Shown: positions 7,730-17,526, numbered from the stretch's first letter. The stretch is 40,943 bases of DNA from Candidatus Epulonipiscium sp. (GCA_012518815.1 JAAYRK010000048.1:1-40943), one strand, 5' to 3'. The notes: generated from the letters alone by a model not told the origin. Numbers and translations are program-made.

Positions 7730-8968
7730 ATGAATGATAGAGTAGTTATTACAGGAATGGGATGTGTCAGCCCTTTGGGCAACTCTATAGATGCTTTTTG
7801 GAATAATATCAAAGAAGGAAAATGCGGTATTGATTATATTAGCCGTTTTGATACAGAAAATTTTGATGTAAAATTGGCAGCAGAAGTTAAAGATTTTGAC
7901 CCGTCCTTATATATGGATAAAAGAGAAGCAAGAAGAATGGACTTATACAGTCAATATGCCGTTGCAGCATCAAAAATGGCCATAGATTCTTCAGGGATTG
8001 ATTTGGAGAGCATATGTAAAGAAAGATTTGGTGTTATTGTTGGTTCAGGCATAGGAGGGATTGGGACAATTGAAAAAGAACATGAAAAGTTATTAAACAA
8101 GGGACCTAAAAGAGTTTCCCCCCTTCTTATACCTATGATTATCATAAATATGGCAGCAGGGAACATAGCTATTCAGTTTGGAGCAAAGGGAATTTGTTCT
8201 ACTGTTGTAACTGCTTGTGCCACAGGCAGCCATGCTATAGGAGAAGCTTACGACATTATAAGGAGGGGAAGAGCTGATGTTATTATTGCAGGCGGCTCAG
8301 AAGCAGGTATCACACCCTTATCTGTTGCAGGTTTCTCTTCCCTTCAAGCATTAACTACTACTGTAGATATCAATAGAGCATCTATTCCATTTGATGCTGA
8401 AAGAAGTGGTTTTGTAATGGCAGAGGGAGCTGGAATAGTAATATTAGAATCCTTAGAACATGCAGTAAAAAGAGGAGCTAAAATATATGCTGAAATAGTA
8501 GGTTATGGAGCGAGCTGTGATGCTTATCATATTACATCTCCAAGTGAAGACGGAGAAGGAGCAGCAAGAGCTATGAAAGAAGCCCTTAAAGAAGCAGGAA
8601 TAAGCCCCGAAGAAGTTTCTTATATAAATGCTCATGGAACCAGTACTCCTCTTAATGATAAATTTGAGACAGCAGCTATTAAACTTGTATTTGGAGAAAA
8701 TGCAAAAAATATTCCAATTAGTTCTTCAAAGTCTATGACAGGACACTTGCTAGGAGCTGCAGGAGCTGTTGAATCAATCATATGTATAAAATCTTTAGAA
8801 GAAGGCTTTATTCCACCAACAATAAATTATAAAGTTTCTGACCCTGAATGTGACCTTGATTATGTGCCTAATGTTGGTAGAAAACAAGAATTAAAATATG
8901 CCATTTCCAATTCTCTTGGATTTGGTGGACATAATGCCTCATTATTATTTAAGAAGTTTGAAGATTAG
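7730..8968 (+). CDS. fabF: Beta-ketoacyl-ACP synthase II
   Basis: FabF is the elongation condensing enzyme. The 412-residue protein has the catalytic Cys163 in [11 protein letters not shown], the first His in [12 protein letters not shown] and the second His in [15 protein letters not shown], a Cys-His-His set that separates FabB/FabF from Fab[13 protein letters not shown] near the C-terminus completes the signature. It is preceded by GGGAGG. No second elongating synthase is present, so FabF would serve all chain lengths in this operon. accB starts 10 nt after its stop. Confidence 0.95.
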   Translation: MNDRVVITGMGCVSPLGNSIDAFWNNIKEGKCGIDYISRFDTENFDVKLAAEVKDFDPSLYMDKREARRMDLYSQYAVAASKMAIDSSGIDLESICKERFGVIVGSGIGGIGTIEKEHEKLLNKGPKRVSPLLIPMIIINMAAGNIAIQFGAKGICSTVVTACATGSHAIGEAYDIIRRGRADVIIAGGSEAGITPLSVAGFSSLQALTTTVDINRASIPFDAERSGFVMAEGAGIVILESLEHAVKRGAKIYAEIVGYGASCDAYHITSPSEDGEGAARAMKEALKEAGISPEEVSYINAHGTSTPLNDKFETAAIKLVFGENAKNIPISSSKSMTGHLLGAAGAVESIICIKSLEEGFIPPTINYKVSDPECDLDYVPNVGRKQELKYAISNSLGFGGHNASLLFKKFED

Positions 8969-8978
8969 GAGGGCTAAC

Positions 8979-9425
8979 ATGGAATATAAAGAAATTGAAA
9001 ATTTAATGAAAGTAATGAATGAAAGTAATTTGACAGAACTTGAGATAGAAAAAGAAGGTTTTTCTTTAAAGATAAAAAAAGAAAAAGAAATTGTTGCAAT
9101 TTCTAATATAGAAGCCCCCATAGAAGTTCAAAGTCATAAAGCACAAGAAATAAAGCCTGAAAAAGAAAAAATTATCAAAGAAGAAGAGGGCACTGTAGTA
9201 TATTCTCCTATTGTAGGAACCTTTTATAGTTCACCTTCTCCAGGAGCAGAGCCTTTTGTAAAAATAGGGGATAAGGTGAAAAAAGGAGATACTCTTTGCA
9301 TTATTGAAGCGATGAAAATAATGAATGAAATAGAAGCAGAAGTTGATGGAGAAATAGTAGAAGTACTTGTAAGAAATGAAGAGATGGTAGAATATAAGCA
9401 ACCCCTATTTAGAATAAAAGCATAG
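8979..9425 (+). CDS. accB: Biotin carboxyl carrier protein of acetyl-CoA carboxylase
   Basis: The start is ATG 8979 after TTAGGAGGG; the frame is open upstream into fabF, but that is overlap, not coding. The 148-residue protein has an N-terminal helical part, a charged linker (about 35-70), then a biotinyl domain with [15 protein letters not shown] and the biotin site EAMKIMN, where Lys113 is the attachment residue. It carries CO2 from AccC to AccA/AccD. fabZ starts 12 nt downstream, and all four acc subunits are in the operon. Confidence 0.94.
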   Translation: MEYKEIENLMKVMNESNLTELEIEKEGFSLKIKKEKEIVAISNIEAPIEVQSHKAQEIKPEKEKIIKEEEGTVVYSPIVGTFYSSPSPGAEPFVKIGDKVKKGDTLCIIEAMKIMNEIEAEVDGEIVEVLVRNEEMVEYKQPLFRIKA

Positions 9426-9437
9426 GTGGTGATAAGA

Positions 9438-9860
9438 ATGTTAAATATAAAACAAATACAAGAGATTATTCCCCATAGATATCCTTTCTTATTAATAGAT
9501 AAGATAGAAGAATTAGAACCAGGAATAAAAGCTGTAGGCTACAAGAATGTATCTATAAATGAATATTTTTTTCAAGGTCATTTTCCTAAAGAGCCGGTAA
9601 TGCCGGGAGTATTAATTATAGAAGCTTTAGCTCAAGTAGGAGCCGTAACCCTTCTTTCTCTAGATAGCCTAAAGGGAAAAATAGCTTATTTTGGAGGCAT
9701 TAACAAAGCCCGCTTTAGGGAAAAAGTAGTTCCTGGTGATACTTTAAGATTGGAAGTAGAAATTATTAATAGAAGAGGACCTATAGGTATAGGTAGTGCA
9801 AAAGCTTTTGTAGGAGATAAAAAAGTCTGTGAAGCTGAGCTTACCTTTGCCATAGCTTAG
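9438..9860 (+). CDS. fabZ: 3-hydroxyacyl-ACP dehydratase
   Basis: I choose ATG 9438, with AGGTGGTG as SD; the in-frame GTG at 9426 falls inside that SD. The 140-residue hot-dog protein contains [10 protein letters not shown], the catalytic His in [15 protein letters not shown] and the catalytic Glu in LIIEALAQ. It dehydrates 3-hydroxyacyl-ACP to trans-2-enoyl-ACP. The operon has no FabA, and no FabM isomerase accompanies it, so any route to unsaturated acyl chains must lie elsewhere or be absent. Confidence 0.95.
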   Translation: MLNIKQIQEIIPHRYPFLLIDKIEELEPGIKAVGYKNVSINEYFFQGHFPKEPVMPGVLIIEALAQVGAVTLLSLDSLKGKIAYFGGINKARFREKVVPGDTLRLEVEIINRRGPIGIGSAKAFVGDKKVCEAELTFAIA

Positions 9861-9879
9861 ACCCAAAAAGGGGGATTGT

Positions 9880-11223
9880 ATGTTTAGTAAAATTTTAATA
9901 GCCAATAGAGGAGAAATAGCTGTAAGAATTATAAGGGCCTGTAGAGAAATGGGCATTGAGACTGTAGCAATCTATTCTACTATGGATAAAGATGCCCTAC
10001 ATGTTCAATTGGCAGATGAAGCAGTATGTGTAGGGCCACCAAAAGCAACAGACAGCTATCTTAATATAGAAAATATAATAAGTGCTACCATATTAAAGGG
10101 AGCCCAAGCCATTCATCCTGGATTTGGCTTTCTTGCTGAAAATGGAAGATTTGCAGAGATGTGTCAAGAATGCAATATTGCTTTTATAGGCCCTAATGCA
10201 CAAATGATTAATCTTATGGGAAACAAATCTAAGGCAAGGGAAACTATGATAAAGGCAGAAGTTCCCGTAGTGCCTGGTTCAAAAGGAGCAGTAGCGGATT
10301 TAGAAAAGGCCTTAGAAGTTGCAGAAGAAATAGGTTTTCCAGTTATGATTAAAGCCTCTGCAGGGGGCGGTGGAAAGGGTATGCGTCTGGCATATTCAAA
10401 AGATGAATTTGTAAAGGCCTTTAGTACCGCAAAACAAGAAGCAAAGGCTTCCTTTGGAAATGACAGTATGTATATAGAAAAGTATATTGAAAATCCCAGA
10501 CATATAGAATTTCAAATATTAGGAGATTCTTTTGGCAATGTTATTCATTTGGGAGAAAGAGATTGTTCTATACAAAGGAGACATCAAAAGGTAATAGAAG
10601 AAGCTCCTTCACCAGCAATTAATTCTATGCTTCGTAAAAAAATGGGTGAAGCGGCAATTAAGGCAGCTGCTTCTATTAATTATAAAAATGCTGGGACAGT
10701 TGAATTTATTTTAGATAAAGAAGGAAATTTTTATTTTATCGAAATGAATACAAGAATCCAGGTAGAACATCCAGTAACAGAAATGGTAACAGGAATAGAT
10801 ATTATAAAAGAACAAATTAAAATTGCGGCAGGACTTCCTCTAAAGATTAAACAAGAAGATGTTAAAATTAATGGTCATGCCATTGAGTGTAGAATCAATG
10901 CAGAAAATCCTCAAAAAGGCTTTTTGCCTTCTCCAGGTACTGTAAAAGGCCTTTACCTTCCTGGAGGTTTTGGGATAAGAATTGAAAATGCTCTTTATGA
11001 AGGATACAAGATTCCACCTGTTTATGATTCTATGATAGCAAAACTAATAAGCCATGGAAGAGATAGAAAAGAAGCAATTGCTAAAATGAAATCTGCTTTA
11101 GGGGAATTTATTATAGAAGGAATAGATACAAATATTGATTTTTTATTTGATATACTCCATATTGAAGATTTTGAAAAGGGTAATGTGGATACTGCTTTTA
11201 TAGAAAAGCACTTTAACTTTTAA
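9880..11223 (+). CDS. accC: Acetyl-CoA carboxylase, biotin carboxylase subunit
   Basis: AccC carboxylates the biotin on AccB using ATP and bicarbonate. The 447-residue length is standard. Visible signatures are KILIANRGEIAVRIIRA at the N-terminus, the ATP-grasp glycine loop KASAGGGGKGMR, IEKYIENPRHIEFQ, and the catalytic region FIEMNTRIQVEHPVTE. The SD AAGGGGG precedes the ATG. It sits between fabZ and accD, as in other FAS II operons of this layout. Confidence 0.96.
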   Translation: MFSKILIANRGEIAVRIIRACREMGIETVAIYSTMDKDALHVQLADEAVCVGPPKATDSYLNIENIISATILKGAQAIHPGFGFLAENGRFAEMCQECNIAFIGPNAQMINLMGNKSKARETMIKAEVPVVPGSKGAVADLEKALEVAEEIGFPVMIKASAGGGGKGMRLAYSKDEFVKAFSTAKQEAKASFGNDSMYIEKYIENPRHIEFQILGDSFGNVIHLGERDCSIQRRHQKVIEEAPSPAINSMLRKKMGEAAIKAAASINYKNAGTVEFILDKEGNFYFIEMNTRIQVEHPVTEMVTGIDIIKEQIKIAAGLPLKIKQEDVKINGHAIECRINAENPQKGFLPSPGTVKGLYLPGGFGIRIENALYEGYKIPPVYDSMIAKLISHGRDRKEAIAKMKSALGEFIIEGIDTNIDFLFDILHIEDFEKGNVDTAFIEKHFNF

Positions 11224-11252
11224 GACTTATTCACTAAAAGGTGGTGAAGAAG

Positions 11253-12113
11253 ATGATTAAGGGCATATTTAAGAAGACTAAATATGTAACTACTAGCATT
11301 CCTGCTCAAGAAAAAGTCCCTACTCCAATCATTCCTGATGGAATGTGGATAAAATGTAATTCTTGTGATCAAATAGTATATAAAAAAGATATTGAAGAAA
11401 ACAATAGAGTTTGTCCATACTGCGGTTTTCATTTTAGAATGAATGCAAGAGAAAGAATAAAATTAATTGTAGATGAAGGAACTTTTAAAGAGTTAGATAG
11501 TAATTTATTAACTTTAAATCCTTTAGATTTTCCAAACTATGAAGATAAGATAAGACAGCAGGAAGAAAAAACAGGAATTAAGGAAGCAGTTATAACGGGA
11601 ATAGGTAGAATTTATGGAGAAGAGGCAGTTATAGCAGTTATGGATTGTTTCTTTTTAATGGGTAGTATGGGTTCTGTAGTTGGAGAAAAAATTACAAGAG
11701 CCGTTGAAGAAGCAACCATAAGAAGATTGCCAGTTATTATATTTTGCGCTTCAGGAGGAGCCAGAATGCAAGAGGGAATATTTTCTCTTATGCAAATGGC
11801 AAAGACCGCTGGAGCAATTGCAAGACATGCTGAAGAAGGATTACTTTATATTTCAGTATTAACTGACCCTACTACAGGGGGAGTTACGGCTAGCTTTGCT
11901 ATGCTTGGGGATATTATAATAGCGGAACCAGGAGCACTTATTGGCTTTGCTGGTTCTAGGGTTATTGAGCAAACAATAAGACAAAAACTTCCAGAAGGCT
12001 TTCAAAGAGCTGAGTTTTTGTTAGAACACGGATTTATAGATAAGATTATTAAAAGAGAAGAAATTAAAAAAACTTTAGGGAAGCTTTTATACCTTCATAA
12101 GGAGGTAAAATGA
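11253..12113 (+). CDS. accD: Acetyl-CoA carboxylase carboxyltransferase beta subunit
   Basis: The start is ATG 11253 after AAAGGTGGTG; the in-frame GTG at 11241 lies within that ribosome site. The 286-residue protein has the four-Cys zinc ribbon of AccD near its N-terminus (CNSC, then CPYC about 20 residues on). The crotonase-fold carboxyltransferase core follows, with [24 protein letters not shown] and [11 protein letters not shown]. With AccA it transfers the carboxyl group from biotin to acetyl-CoA. Its stop overlaps the accA start, so the two subunits are likely made in step. Confidence 0.95.
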   Translation: MIKGIFKKTKYVTTSIPAQEKVPTPIIPDGMWIKCNSCDQIVYKKDIEENNRVCPYCGFHFRMNARERIKLIVDEGTFKELDSNLLTLNPLDFPNYEDKIRQQEEKTGIKEAVITGIGRIYGEEAVIAVMDCFFLMGSMGSVVGEKITRAVEEATIRRLPVIIFCASGGARMQEGIFSLMQMAKTAGAIARHAEEGLLYISVLTDPTTGGVTASFAMLGDIIIAEPGALIGFAGSRVIEQTIRQKLPEGFQRAEFLLEHGFIDKIIKREEIKKTLGKLLYLHKEVK

Positions 12114-13054
12114 TGGCAGACATTAATCAAAACCTTGAACAATTAGAAAATAAATTAGAAGCTCTTAGAGAATTTTCAGATACTCATGGGGTAGATTTAA
12201 ATAAAGAAATAAAGGCTGTAGAAGAAAAATTATATGAATTAAAAATAGAAGCTTACAAGAACCTTACTCCATGGGAAAAAGTTAATTTAGCCAGGCATGG
12301 AGAAAGGCCTACAAGCCTTGATTATATAGATAAAATATTTGAAGACTTTATAGAATTTCATGGGGACAGAAATTTTAGGGATGATCCTTCAATTATAGGA
12401 GGTATTGCCAGTTTAGAAGGAAAAGCAATAACTGTTATAGGACATCAAAAGGGCAGAAACACAAAGGAAAATATTAAAAGAAACTTTGGGATGCCTCATC
12501 CTGAAGGGTATAGAAAAGCCTTAAGACTAATGAAACAAGCAGAAAAGTTTAAACGTCCCGTTATATGTTTTATAGATACTCCAGGAGCTTTTTGTGGTAT
12601 TGGTGCTGAAGAAAGAGGCCAGGGAGAAGCCATTGCCATAAATTTAATGGAGATGTCAAGATTAAAAACTCCAATCATATCTATAGTAATAGGAGAAGGA
12701 GGAAGTGGTGGAGCATTAGCCCTTGGAGTGGCAGACAAGGTTTATATGCTTGAACACTCAATTTATTCCATATTATCTCCAGAAGGTTTTGCTGCGATTT
12801 TATGGAAGGACGGAACTAGGGCAAAAGAAGCAGCCCAAGTAATGAAGATAACGTCAGAAGATCTAAAAAATTTTGAAATAATAGACGATATAATAAATGA
12901 ACCTCTAGGAGGGGCTCATAAAGATATTGGAGAACTAGCAAAAAGTATTAAAAAGCTTATTATAAATGATTTGCAAGAATTAGAAAAACAGGATTTAGAA
13001 TCACTATTAAATAAAAGGTATATAAAATTCAGGAAAATCGGAGAATACCAATAA
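12110..13054 (+). CDS. accA: Acetyl-CoA carboxylase carboxyltransferase alpha subunit
   Basis: The 314-residue partner of AccD has an N-terminal helical segment (about 1-60), [52 protein letters not shown] and [15 protein letters not shown], all typical AccA motifs. Two adjacent ATGs exist. The first (12110) overlaps the accD stop as ATGA; the second (12113) sits 7 nt from GGAGG and is an equally good start. It is the last gene of the operon, followed by a strong terminator. Confidence 0.95.
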   Translation: MMADINQNLEQLENKLEALREFSDTHGVDLNKEIKAVEEKLYELKIEAYKNLTPWEKVNLARHGERPTSLDYIDKIFEDFIEFHGDRNFRDDPSIIGGIASLEGKAITVIGHQKGRNTKENIKRNFGMPHPEGYRKALRLMKQAEKFKRPVICFIDTPGAFCGIGAEERGQGEAIAINLMEMSRLKTPIISIVIGEGGSGGALALGVADKVYMLEHSIYSILSPEGFAAILWKDGTRAKEAAQVMKITSEDLKNFEIIDDIINEPLGGAHKDIGELAKSIKKLIINDLQELEKQDLESLLNKRYIKFRKIGEYQ

Positions 13055-13056
13055 TC

Positions 13057-13102
13057 AACTAACAATGGCTAAACTTAGTTTAGTCATTGTTGGTTTTATT
13101 TT
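13057..13102 (+). terminator. Strong terminator of the fab operon
   Basis: A nearly perfect 18-bp stem (13057-13074 with 13078-13095) with a TTA loop and two G-T pairs is followed by TTTATTTT. It closes the 9.7-kb fatty-acid operon. Confidence 0.85.
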
Positions 13103-13189
13103 ATATTTTCACAAGTAAAAATGCTTTGCTTCAATTCTAAACTTTTATTTGATTAATTTTATACTCATGACTAAGAATCTTTATAAATA

Positions 13190-13236
13190 TCAAAAAAATG
13201 TATTGAAAAATTCAAAAAAATGTATTAAACTATAAT
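13190..13236 (+). promoter_or_regulatory. Direct repeats and -10 upstream of the large secreted protein gene
   Basis: The 15-mer TCAAAAAAATGTATT occurs at 13190-13204 and again at 13212-13226, a 22-bp period or about two helical turns. A TATAAT -10 follows at 13231-13236. No acceptable -35 lies at 16-18 bp; that space is filled by the second repeat. The layout suggests an activator- or repressor-controlled promoter, with a ~45-nt leader to the GTG start. Confidence 0.5.
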
Positions 13237-13286
13237 CAGGTATAGGTATCTAATTGTTACAAAAATTGTTTATTAGGAGGGATAAA

Positions 13287-16200
13287 GTGAAGGTTTTAAG
13301 AAAAAAATCAAAATTGACAGCTCTGGTTACTTTTTTATTGGCTTTAATTATACAACTGACTAGTATTCCAGCAATACCCGTTATGGCATCAGGCGTAGAA
13401 AATTGGGATCTTCAAGAACAACAAGGGACTTATAGTGGTAGTGATTCTATTGGTTATTCAGAAACTTATATCCGCGTAGGTGACATCGATAACTTTGGTA
13501 ATGGTTGGGCTGGTGGATTTAATCCTTTTAAAGGTGAGGTAGGAACATATACTAGCATTGACAACAGCCAAAGTTATAATGGAACAGATAATTTAAGTGC
13601 TGTAAATACAGTAAATCTTAAATATAATTTACCTACTCACGACAGCTACTATGTTACAAATGCTAGAATCGAATTTTATGGTACAGGATTTAAATCAGGA
13701 AACACATACGAAGTTGAATTAAACGGAAAAAGAGTTAAGGAATTAGAAGATGTTTTAAGTTTATACGCATTAGGAGATGGGCAAGCACAATTTATTACTT
13801 TTAGACTTCCACATAGATTGCTTTCATCTTTAGAAAGTGGAGCATCAACTTTTACAATTAAGGCATTTGATGGAGACGGTAATCCTGCTCCTTTTGCTTT
13901 AGACTTCTTAAAACTATCTGTTAACTTCCAAGGATTAAATAATTCTGCAATAATTCAAGGGGAAACATACTTAGCAGAAACATACGATCCAAACGCTCCT
14001 GATGGAGCACAAGGTATATTTGTACCTTGGGTGACTATTAACGCAGTAGGCTCTCAAGAAGCATGGTATTCAGAAGAAGATGGTCACTTTGATATTATAG
14101 TTCCTGCAGGTAAGGTTATAATTATTGTTTCCAAATTAGACTATAAGACTCAAGTAATTGAGTTGAATTTAAAACCAGGTGAACAAATAGAATACGATAT
14201 TTTAATGGAATACGGCGGAGGATACGCTGATGTTTCAATTGGTGCAAAAGATATCGATTCTATAAGAAATGTTCGTTCAATCCCAAAATATCTTGTAGCT
14301 GATAACTTAGGAAAAGCAAGAGTAGATAAAATTTTTGATAGTCCAATTGCATTAACAAAAGATCCTGAAGGAAAAATTAATCCTTCTGTTGAATTTGATA
14401 TTAAAGGAATGCAATTAACAGAAAAACAATATCAATTTATAAAAGTAGCTAAACCTTATCCTGAGCCAAAATTCCCAGGAATAAATGATCGTAATTGGAA
14501 GGATTTAGGCGAAGGAACAACAACTACAATTGATCCTAATACTGCTGATGCATATCCAGACTTTATGTGGGCAGAAAAAGGACATATTACAGTAAGACAT
14601 TATGAGTATGATGCAAAAGGTACTTTTGGCAAAGAAATAGAATATGCTAATGACCCAACAAAGAGCTATGTAACCGGAAAGAAAAATGTTTTAGCAGCTA
14701 ACTCAAGTACAGGAAAATATGATGATTCAGATGATGATAAGACCGCTTTCTTTGAAAATGATTCAAATGCTGCTGGAAAAGCTATGAAAGTATGGGGTTA
14801 TATAGTTTTAGGCGCTGAAATGAAAAAATATGAAGATTTAGTATTTGGAATTAAAGCAAATACAGGCGCATATGGATATATTGATGTTGGTGGTAGTAAG
14901 ATAGTATTTGCAGATGGAAATAGTAATGCAACACAAGTAATAAGCGAAGGCAAAACTGTAAAATTAGAAAAAGGAAAAATTTATCCAATTTATATGGAAT
15001 GGTATGGAAAAGCTGATGCTCAACCAACCTTTGTACCTGTTTATAAACGAGCAAGTGAAGGTGATTTCAAACAAGTTCCTGCTGAATGGTTCTTTGCTAG
15101 TTCAAACGAAGGGCCAGCACAAAAAGGACAACAATTTGAAACATCAGCATTATTTAAGGAAGTAGCATTCCCAGAAGCAAATGGATATTACTATGTAGCA
15201 GTACGTGCAAAAACAGCTTTCTCAAAAGATGCTACACACGGTTTATATGGACCATTCTTAATTAGAGATGGTGAAGAAGAAGATTATACAATCAGATTAG
15301 AACCAAATCAAATGACAATTAATGTGGATCAAGTTGCACCTGTTACTGCAATAATTGAGCCAGAAGGCTATGAAGGTAATGTTGAATGGACCATTATCAA
15401 TAACAAAACAAATAAAAAAGAAGTAATAGAATTTGACAAGGATAGTACAGACTTAGTTAAATTTGTTAAAGGGCTTGCACCTGGAGAAGTTACTATAAAA
15501 GCAACTTTAGATAATGGTGCAGATGCAAGAGCTTATGTATCAGTAGTTGAAGAGGTTAAAGGAGCAATTTCCTTACCTGAATATCTATATATTAAAGCAG
15601 GTACAAGTAAGGATTTAGAAGCTCTTGTAAATCTACCTAACAATTCAGAAATTAAATGGACAATTGACGGAATAGATATTAAAAAGACCTTTGTTGATGA
15701 AAACATTGAAGTTAAAGATTCTCCAGGAAATAGTAAAAAAGCTAAAAATGCTATAGAAATTAAAGGTCTAAAAGCAACTAATAATGTTTATGAAGTAGTT
15801 GCTAAATCAGATAACGGAAAAGTAGAAAGTAATGTATGTAAGGTATATGTGTATAGTGGTACTTATCACCATAGCATGTTTACTGGAGAGTATGTAGGAC
15901 TCAATGATTTATTCCCAGGATTACCACTTAATAAGCCTGAGGAAGTTGAGTTTAATGTTACTCTTGGTAATGAACAAGTTAAAATTGATGGTTCTAATGT
16001 AAAAGCAATAAAAGAAGGATCTGCAAAAGTAACTGCTACAATTAAAGCAAGTGAAGATGATGAGGATGCAGAAGATGAAGTAATTGAAACAAATATTACA
16101 GTATTTAAGGTAGAAATTATAACCGTTTCTGGTCAAGTATTCCCTGATAGAGCAACAGGTAAAGTTGTATTCAAAGTAACTGATGGAGATGATTTAACTC

Positions 16201-16538
16201 CTAATAAATCAGTTAACAGAGACTTAACAATTAAATTTGATATGCTTGACTTAAAAGATGTTGCAACAGATTATCAAATTAATAATGTTCAGGGATATAG
16301 TATAAAAGATACAAGTAATAAAACCTTTACTGTAGGAATTGCTTCTGAAGGTGAACATAGTGTAAATATCTTCATGGGTCTATCAACAAATCCAGCTTTA
16401 ACATTACAAGGCTATAATGAGTTAGTTAAAGAGGGAGAAAGAGTTCCTACTGCGATTGAAACAACTACCGAAGCAGGTCTTCCAGTTGCAGATGAAGAAG
16501 AAGATTTACCATTTGCATACGTACCAAATATTAAATAA
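13287..16538 (+). CDS. Large secreted modular surface protein
   Basis: The start is GTG 13287, 6 nt after AGGAGG; in-frame TTG codons upstream lack a ribosome site. The 1083-residue product has a lysine-rich signal peptide ending near VMA-SG (about residue 34). An unrecognised domain follows (about 35-220; YIRVGDIDNFGNGWAGGFNPF). At about 235-310 is a carboxypeptidase-regulatory-like beta domain (YSEEDGHFDIIVPAG). The middle is long and Asp/Asn-rich, and at least two Ig-like (Big) modules lie between about 665 and 945 (RLEPNQMTINVDQ, ...SAKVTATI). A beta-rich tail ends it. I see no SLH repeats, LPXTG, LysM or transmembrane tail. It uses more C-ending codons (AAC, TTC) than its neighbours, compatible with high expression. 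A major cell-surface or S-layer-associated protein is the most likely role, but this is inference. Confidence 0.75.
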   Translation: MKVLRKKSKLTALVTFLLALIIQLTSIPAIPVMASGVENWDLQEQQGTYSGSDSIGYSETYIRVGDIDNFGNGWAGGFNPFKGEVGTYTSIDNSQSYNGTDNLSAVNTVNLKYNLPTHDSYYVTNARIEFYGTGFKSGNTYEVELNGKRVKELEDVLSLYALGDGQAQFITFRLPHRLLSSLESGASTFTIKAFDGDGNPAPFALDFLKLSVNFQGLNNSAIIQGETYLAETYDPNAPDGAQGIFVPWVTINAVGSQEAWYSEEDGHFDIIVPAGKVIIIVSKLDYKTQVIELNLKPGEQIEYDILMEYGGGYADVSIGAKDIDSIRNVRSIPKYLVADNLGKARVDKIFDSPIALTKDPEGKINPSVEFDIKGMQLTEKQYQFIKVAKPYPEPKFPGINDRNWKDLGEGTTTTIDPNTADAYPDFMWAEKGHITVRHYEYDAKGTFGKEIEYANDPTKSYVTGKKNVLAANSSTGKYDDSDDDKTAFFENDSNAAGKAMKVWGYIVLGAEMKKYEDLVFGIKANTGAYGYIDVGGSKIVFADGNSNATQVISEGKTVKLEKGKIYPIYMEWYGKADAQPTFVPVYKRASEGDFKQVPAEWFFASSNEGPAQKGQQFETSALFKEVAFPEANGYYYVAVRAKTAFSKDATHGLYGPFLIRDGEEEDYTIRLEPNQMTINVDQVAPVTAIIEPEGYEGNVEWTIINNKTNKKEVIEFDKDSTDLVKFVKGLAPGEVTIKATLDNGADARAYVSVVEEVKGAISLPEYLYIKAGTSKDLEALVNLPNNSEIKWTIDGIDIKKTFVDENIEVKDSPGNSKKAKNAIEIKGLKATNNVYEVVAKSDNGKVESNVCKVYVYSGTYHHSMFTGEYVGLNDLFPGLPLNKPEEVEFNVTLGNEQVKIDGSNVKAIKEGSAKVTATIKASEDDEDAEDEVIETNITVFKVEIITVSGQVFPDRATGKVVFKVTDGDDLTPNKSVNRDLTIKFDMLDLKDVATDYQINNVQGYSIKDTSNKTFTVGIASEGEHSVNIFMGLSTNPALTLQGYNELVKEGERVPTAIETTTEAGLPVADEEEDLPFAYVPNIK

Positions 16539-16551
16539 TTGAAATGTAGTC

Positions 16552-16592
16552 AAAATACCTAACTGGTACTCTTACCAGTTAGGTATTTTTTT
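16552..16592 (+). terminator. Strong terminator after the secreted protein gene
   Basis: A perfect 17-bp stem (16552-16568 with 16573-16589) around CTCT, ending in a T-run. Confidence 0.9.
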
Positions 16593-16612
16593 ATGTTTTA
16601 AGTTTTAAAATA

Positions 16613-16621
16613 TGCTATAAT
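16613..16621 (+). promoter_or_regulatory. Extended -10 for mtnN
   Basis: TGCTATAAT at 16613-16621, with no clear -35, lies 27 bp before the mtnN start. The same TATGCTATAAT string recurs before the HIT gene. Confidence 0.45.
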
Positions 16622-16647
16622 ATTAAAAAAAATTAAGGAGATAGCTT

Positions 16648-17346
16648 ATGTATAGAATTGGAATTATTGGTGCTATGGAAGAAGAGGTAACTTTACTAAG
16701 GAACAAAATAAAGGAAAAAGAACTTTATCAAATTGCAGGGATGGATTTTTACAAAGGTATTATTGATAATAATGAAATGGTAGTTGTAAGATGCGGGATA
16801 GGAAAGGTAAATGCTGCAGTTTGTACCCAGGCTCTTATTGATAATTTTAAAGTAGATTATATTATTAATACGGGTGTAGCAGGAGCTATATACAGTGAAC
16901 TTGAAATAGGCGATATAGTAATATCAGAAGATGCGATACAGCATGATTTTGATACAAGGGCTTTTGGATATCCCATAGGAGTAATACCTAGGATGGAGGA
17001 AAGCTTTTTTAAAGCTGACGATAAATTAATTGATATAGCCTATGAGAGTTCAAAAAAGCTTAATTTAAAATGCAAAGTTTACATTGGCCGTATCGCCAGT
17101 GGAGACCAGTTTATATCTGATGTAGATAAAAATCGTAGAATATGGGAACTTTTTAATGCATATTGTACAGAGATGGAAGGAGCTGCAATAGCTCAAACTT
17201 GCTATCTTAATAAAGTTCCTTTTGTAATTATCAGAGCGATATCTGATAAGGCCGATCAAAGTGCAGAGGTAAATTTTCAAGAATTTGTAGATGAAGCTGC
17301 TAAAAATTCAAATGATATAATTATAGAAATTCTTAAATACTTATAA
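16648..17346 (+). CDS. mtnN: 5'-methylthioadenosine/S-adenosylhomocysteine nucleosidase
   Basis: MtnN hydrolyses MTA and SAH to adenine plus the thio-ribose, clearing inhibitory by-products of SAM use. The 232-residue length is typical. Signatures are IGAMEEEVTLL at the N-terminus (proton-donor Glu), NTGVAGAI, ASGDQFI, the ribose-binding TEMEGAAIAQ, and the catalytic Asp in IRAISDKAD. It is a single-gene unit with its own extended -10 and terminator. The window contains a radical-SAM enzyme but no other SAM-cycle gene. The SAH route could feed quorum signalling if luxS exists elsewhere; nothing here shows that. Confidence 0.93.
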   Translation: MYRIGIIGAMEEEVTLLRNKIKEKELYQIAGMDFYKGIIDNNEMVVVRCGIGKVNAAVCTQALIDNFKVDYIINTGVAGAIYSELEIGDIVISEDAIQHDFDTRAFGYPIGVIPRMEESFFKADDKLIDIAYESSKKLNLKCKVYIGRIASGDQFISDVDKNRRIWELFNAYCTEMEGAAIAQTCYLNKVPFVIIRAISDKADQSAEVNFQEFVDEAAKNSNDIIIEILKYL

Positions 17347-17372
17347 AAACTCCAAATTAATTTGGAGTTTTT
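17345..17372. terminator. Terminator after mtnN (palindromic)
   Basis: AAAAACTCCAAATT and its perfect reverse complement lie back to back, giving a hairpin ending in T-rich sequence. It is symmetric, so it could act in both directions. Confidence 0.75.
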
Positions 17373-17412
17373 ATATTTGTTGCTAAATAATACTGATTAA
17401 TGACAAACTATT

Positions 17413-17450
17413 AAAGGTGCAAAATTCATGTGATTTTTTGCACTTTTTTC
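17413..17450 (+). terminator. Second hairpin with T-run
   Basis: AGGTGCAAAA (17415-17424) pairs with TTTTGCACTT (17436-17445), with one G-T pair, followed by TTTTC. It lies 40 bp beyond the mtnN terminator with no gene between. It could be a back-up terminator or the end of a short transcript. Confidence 0.6.
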
Positions 17451-17464
17451 TTGCATGGAATTAT

Positions 17465-17492
17465 TTGACATTTAGCAAAGGAGGTATATAAT
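17465..17492 (+). promoter_or_regulatory. Promoter for the membrane protein gene at 17527
   Basis: TTGACA (17465-17470), a 16-bp spacer, then TATAAT (17487-17492). Both boxes match consensus, with a ~28-nt leader. Confidence 0.75.
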
Positions 17493-17526
17493 TATTAGTA
17501 ACTGTAAAATAATGGGAGGGGTTTAA

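Noticed and set aside
13190-13226. Two-copy repeat as a CRISPR remnant
   Set aside because: Only two AT-rich 15-mers with a 7-bp gap, no palindromic arms and no cas genes; promoter control explains it better.
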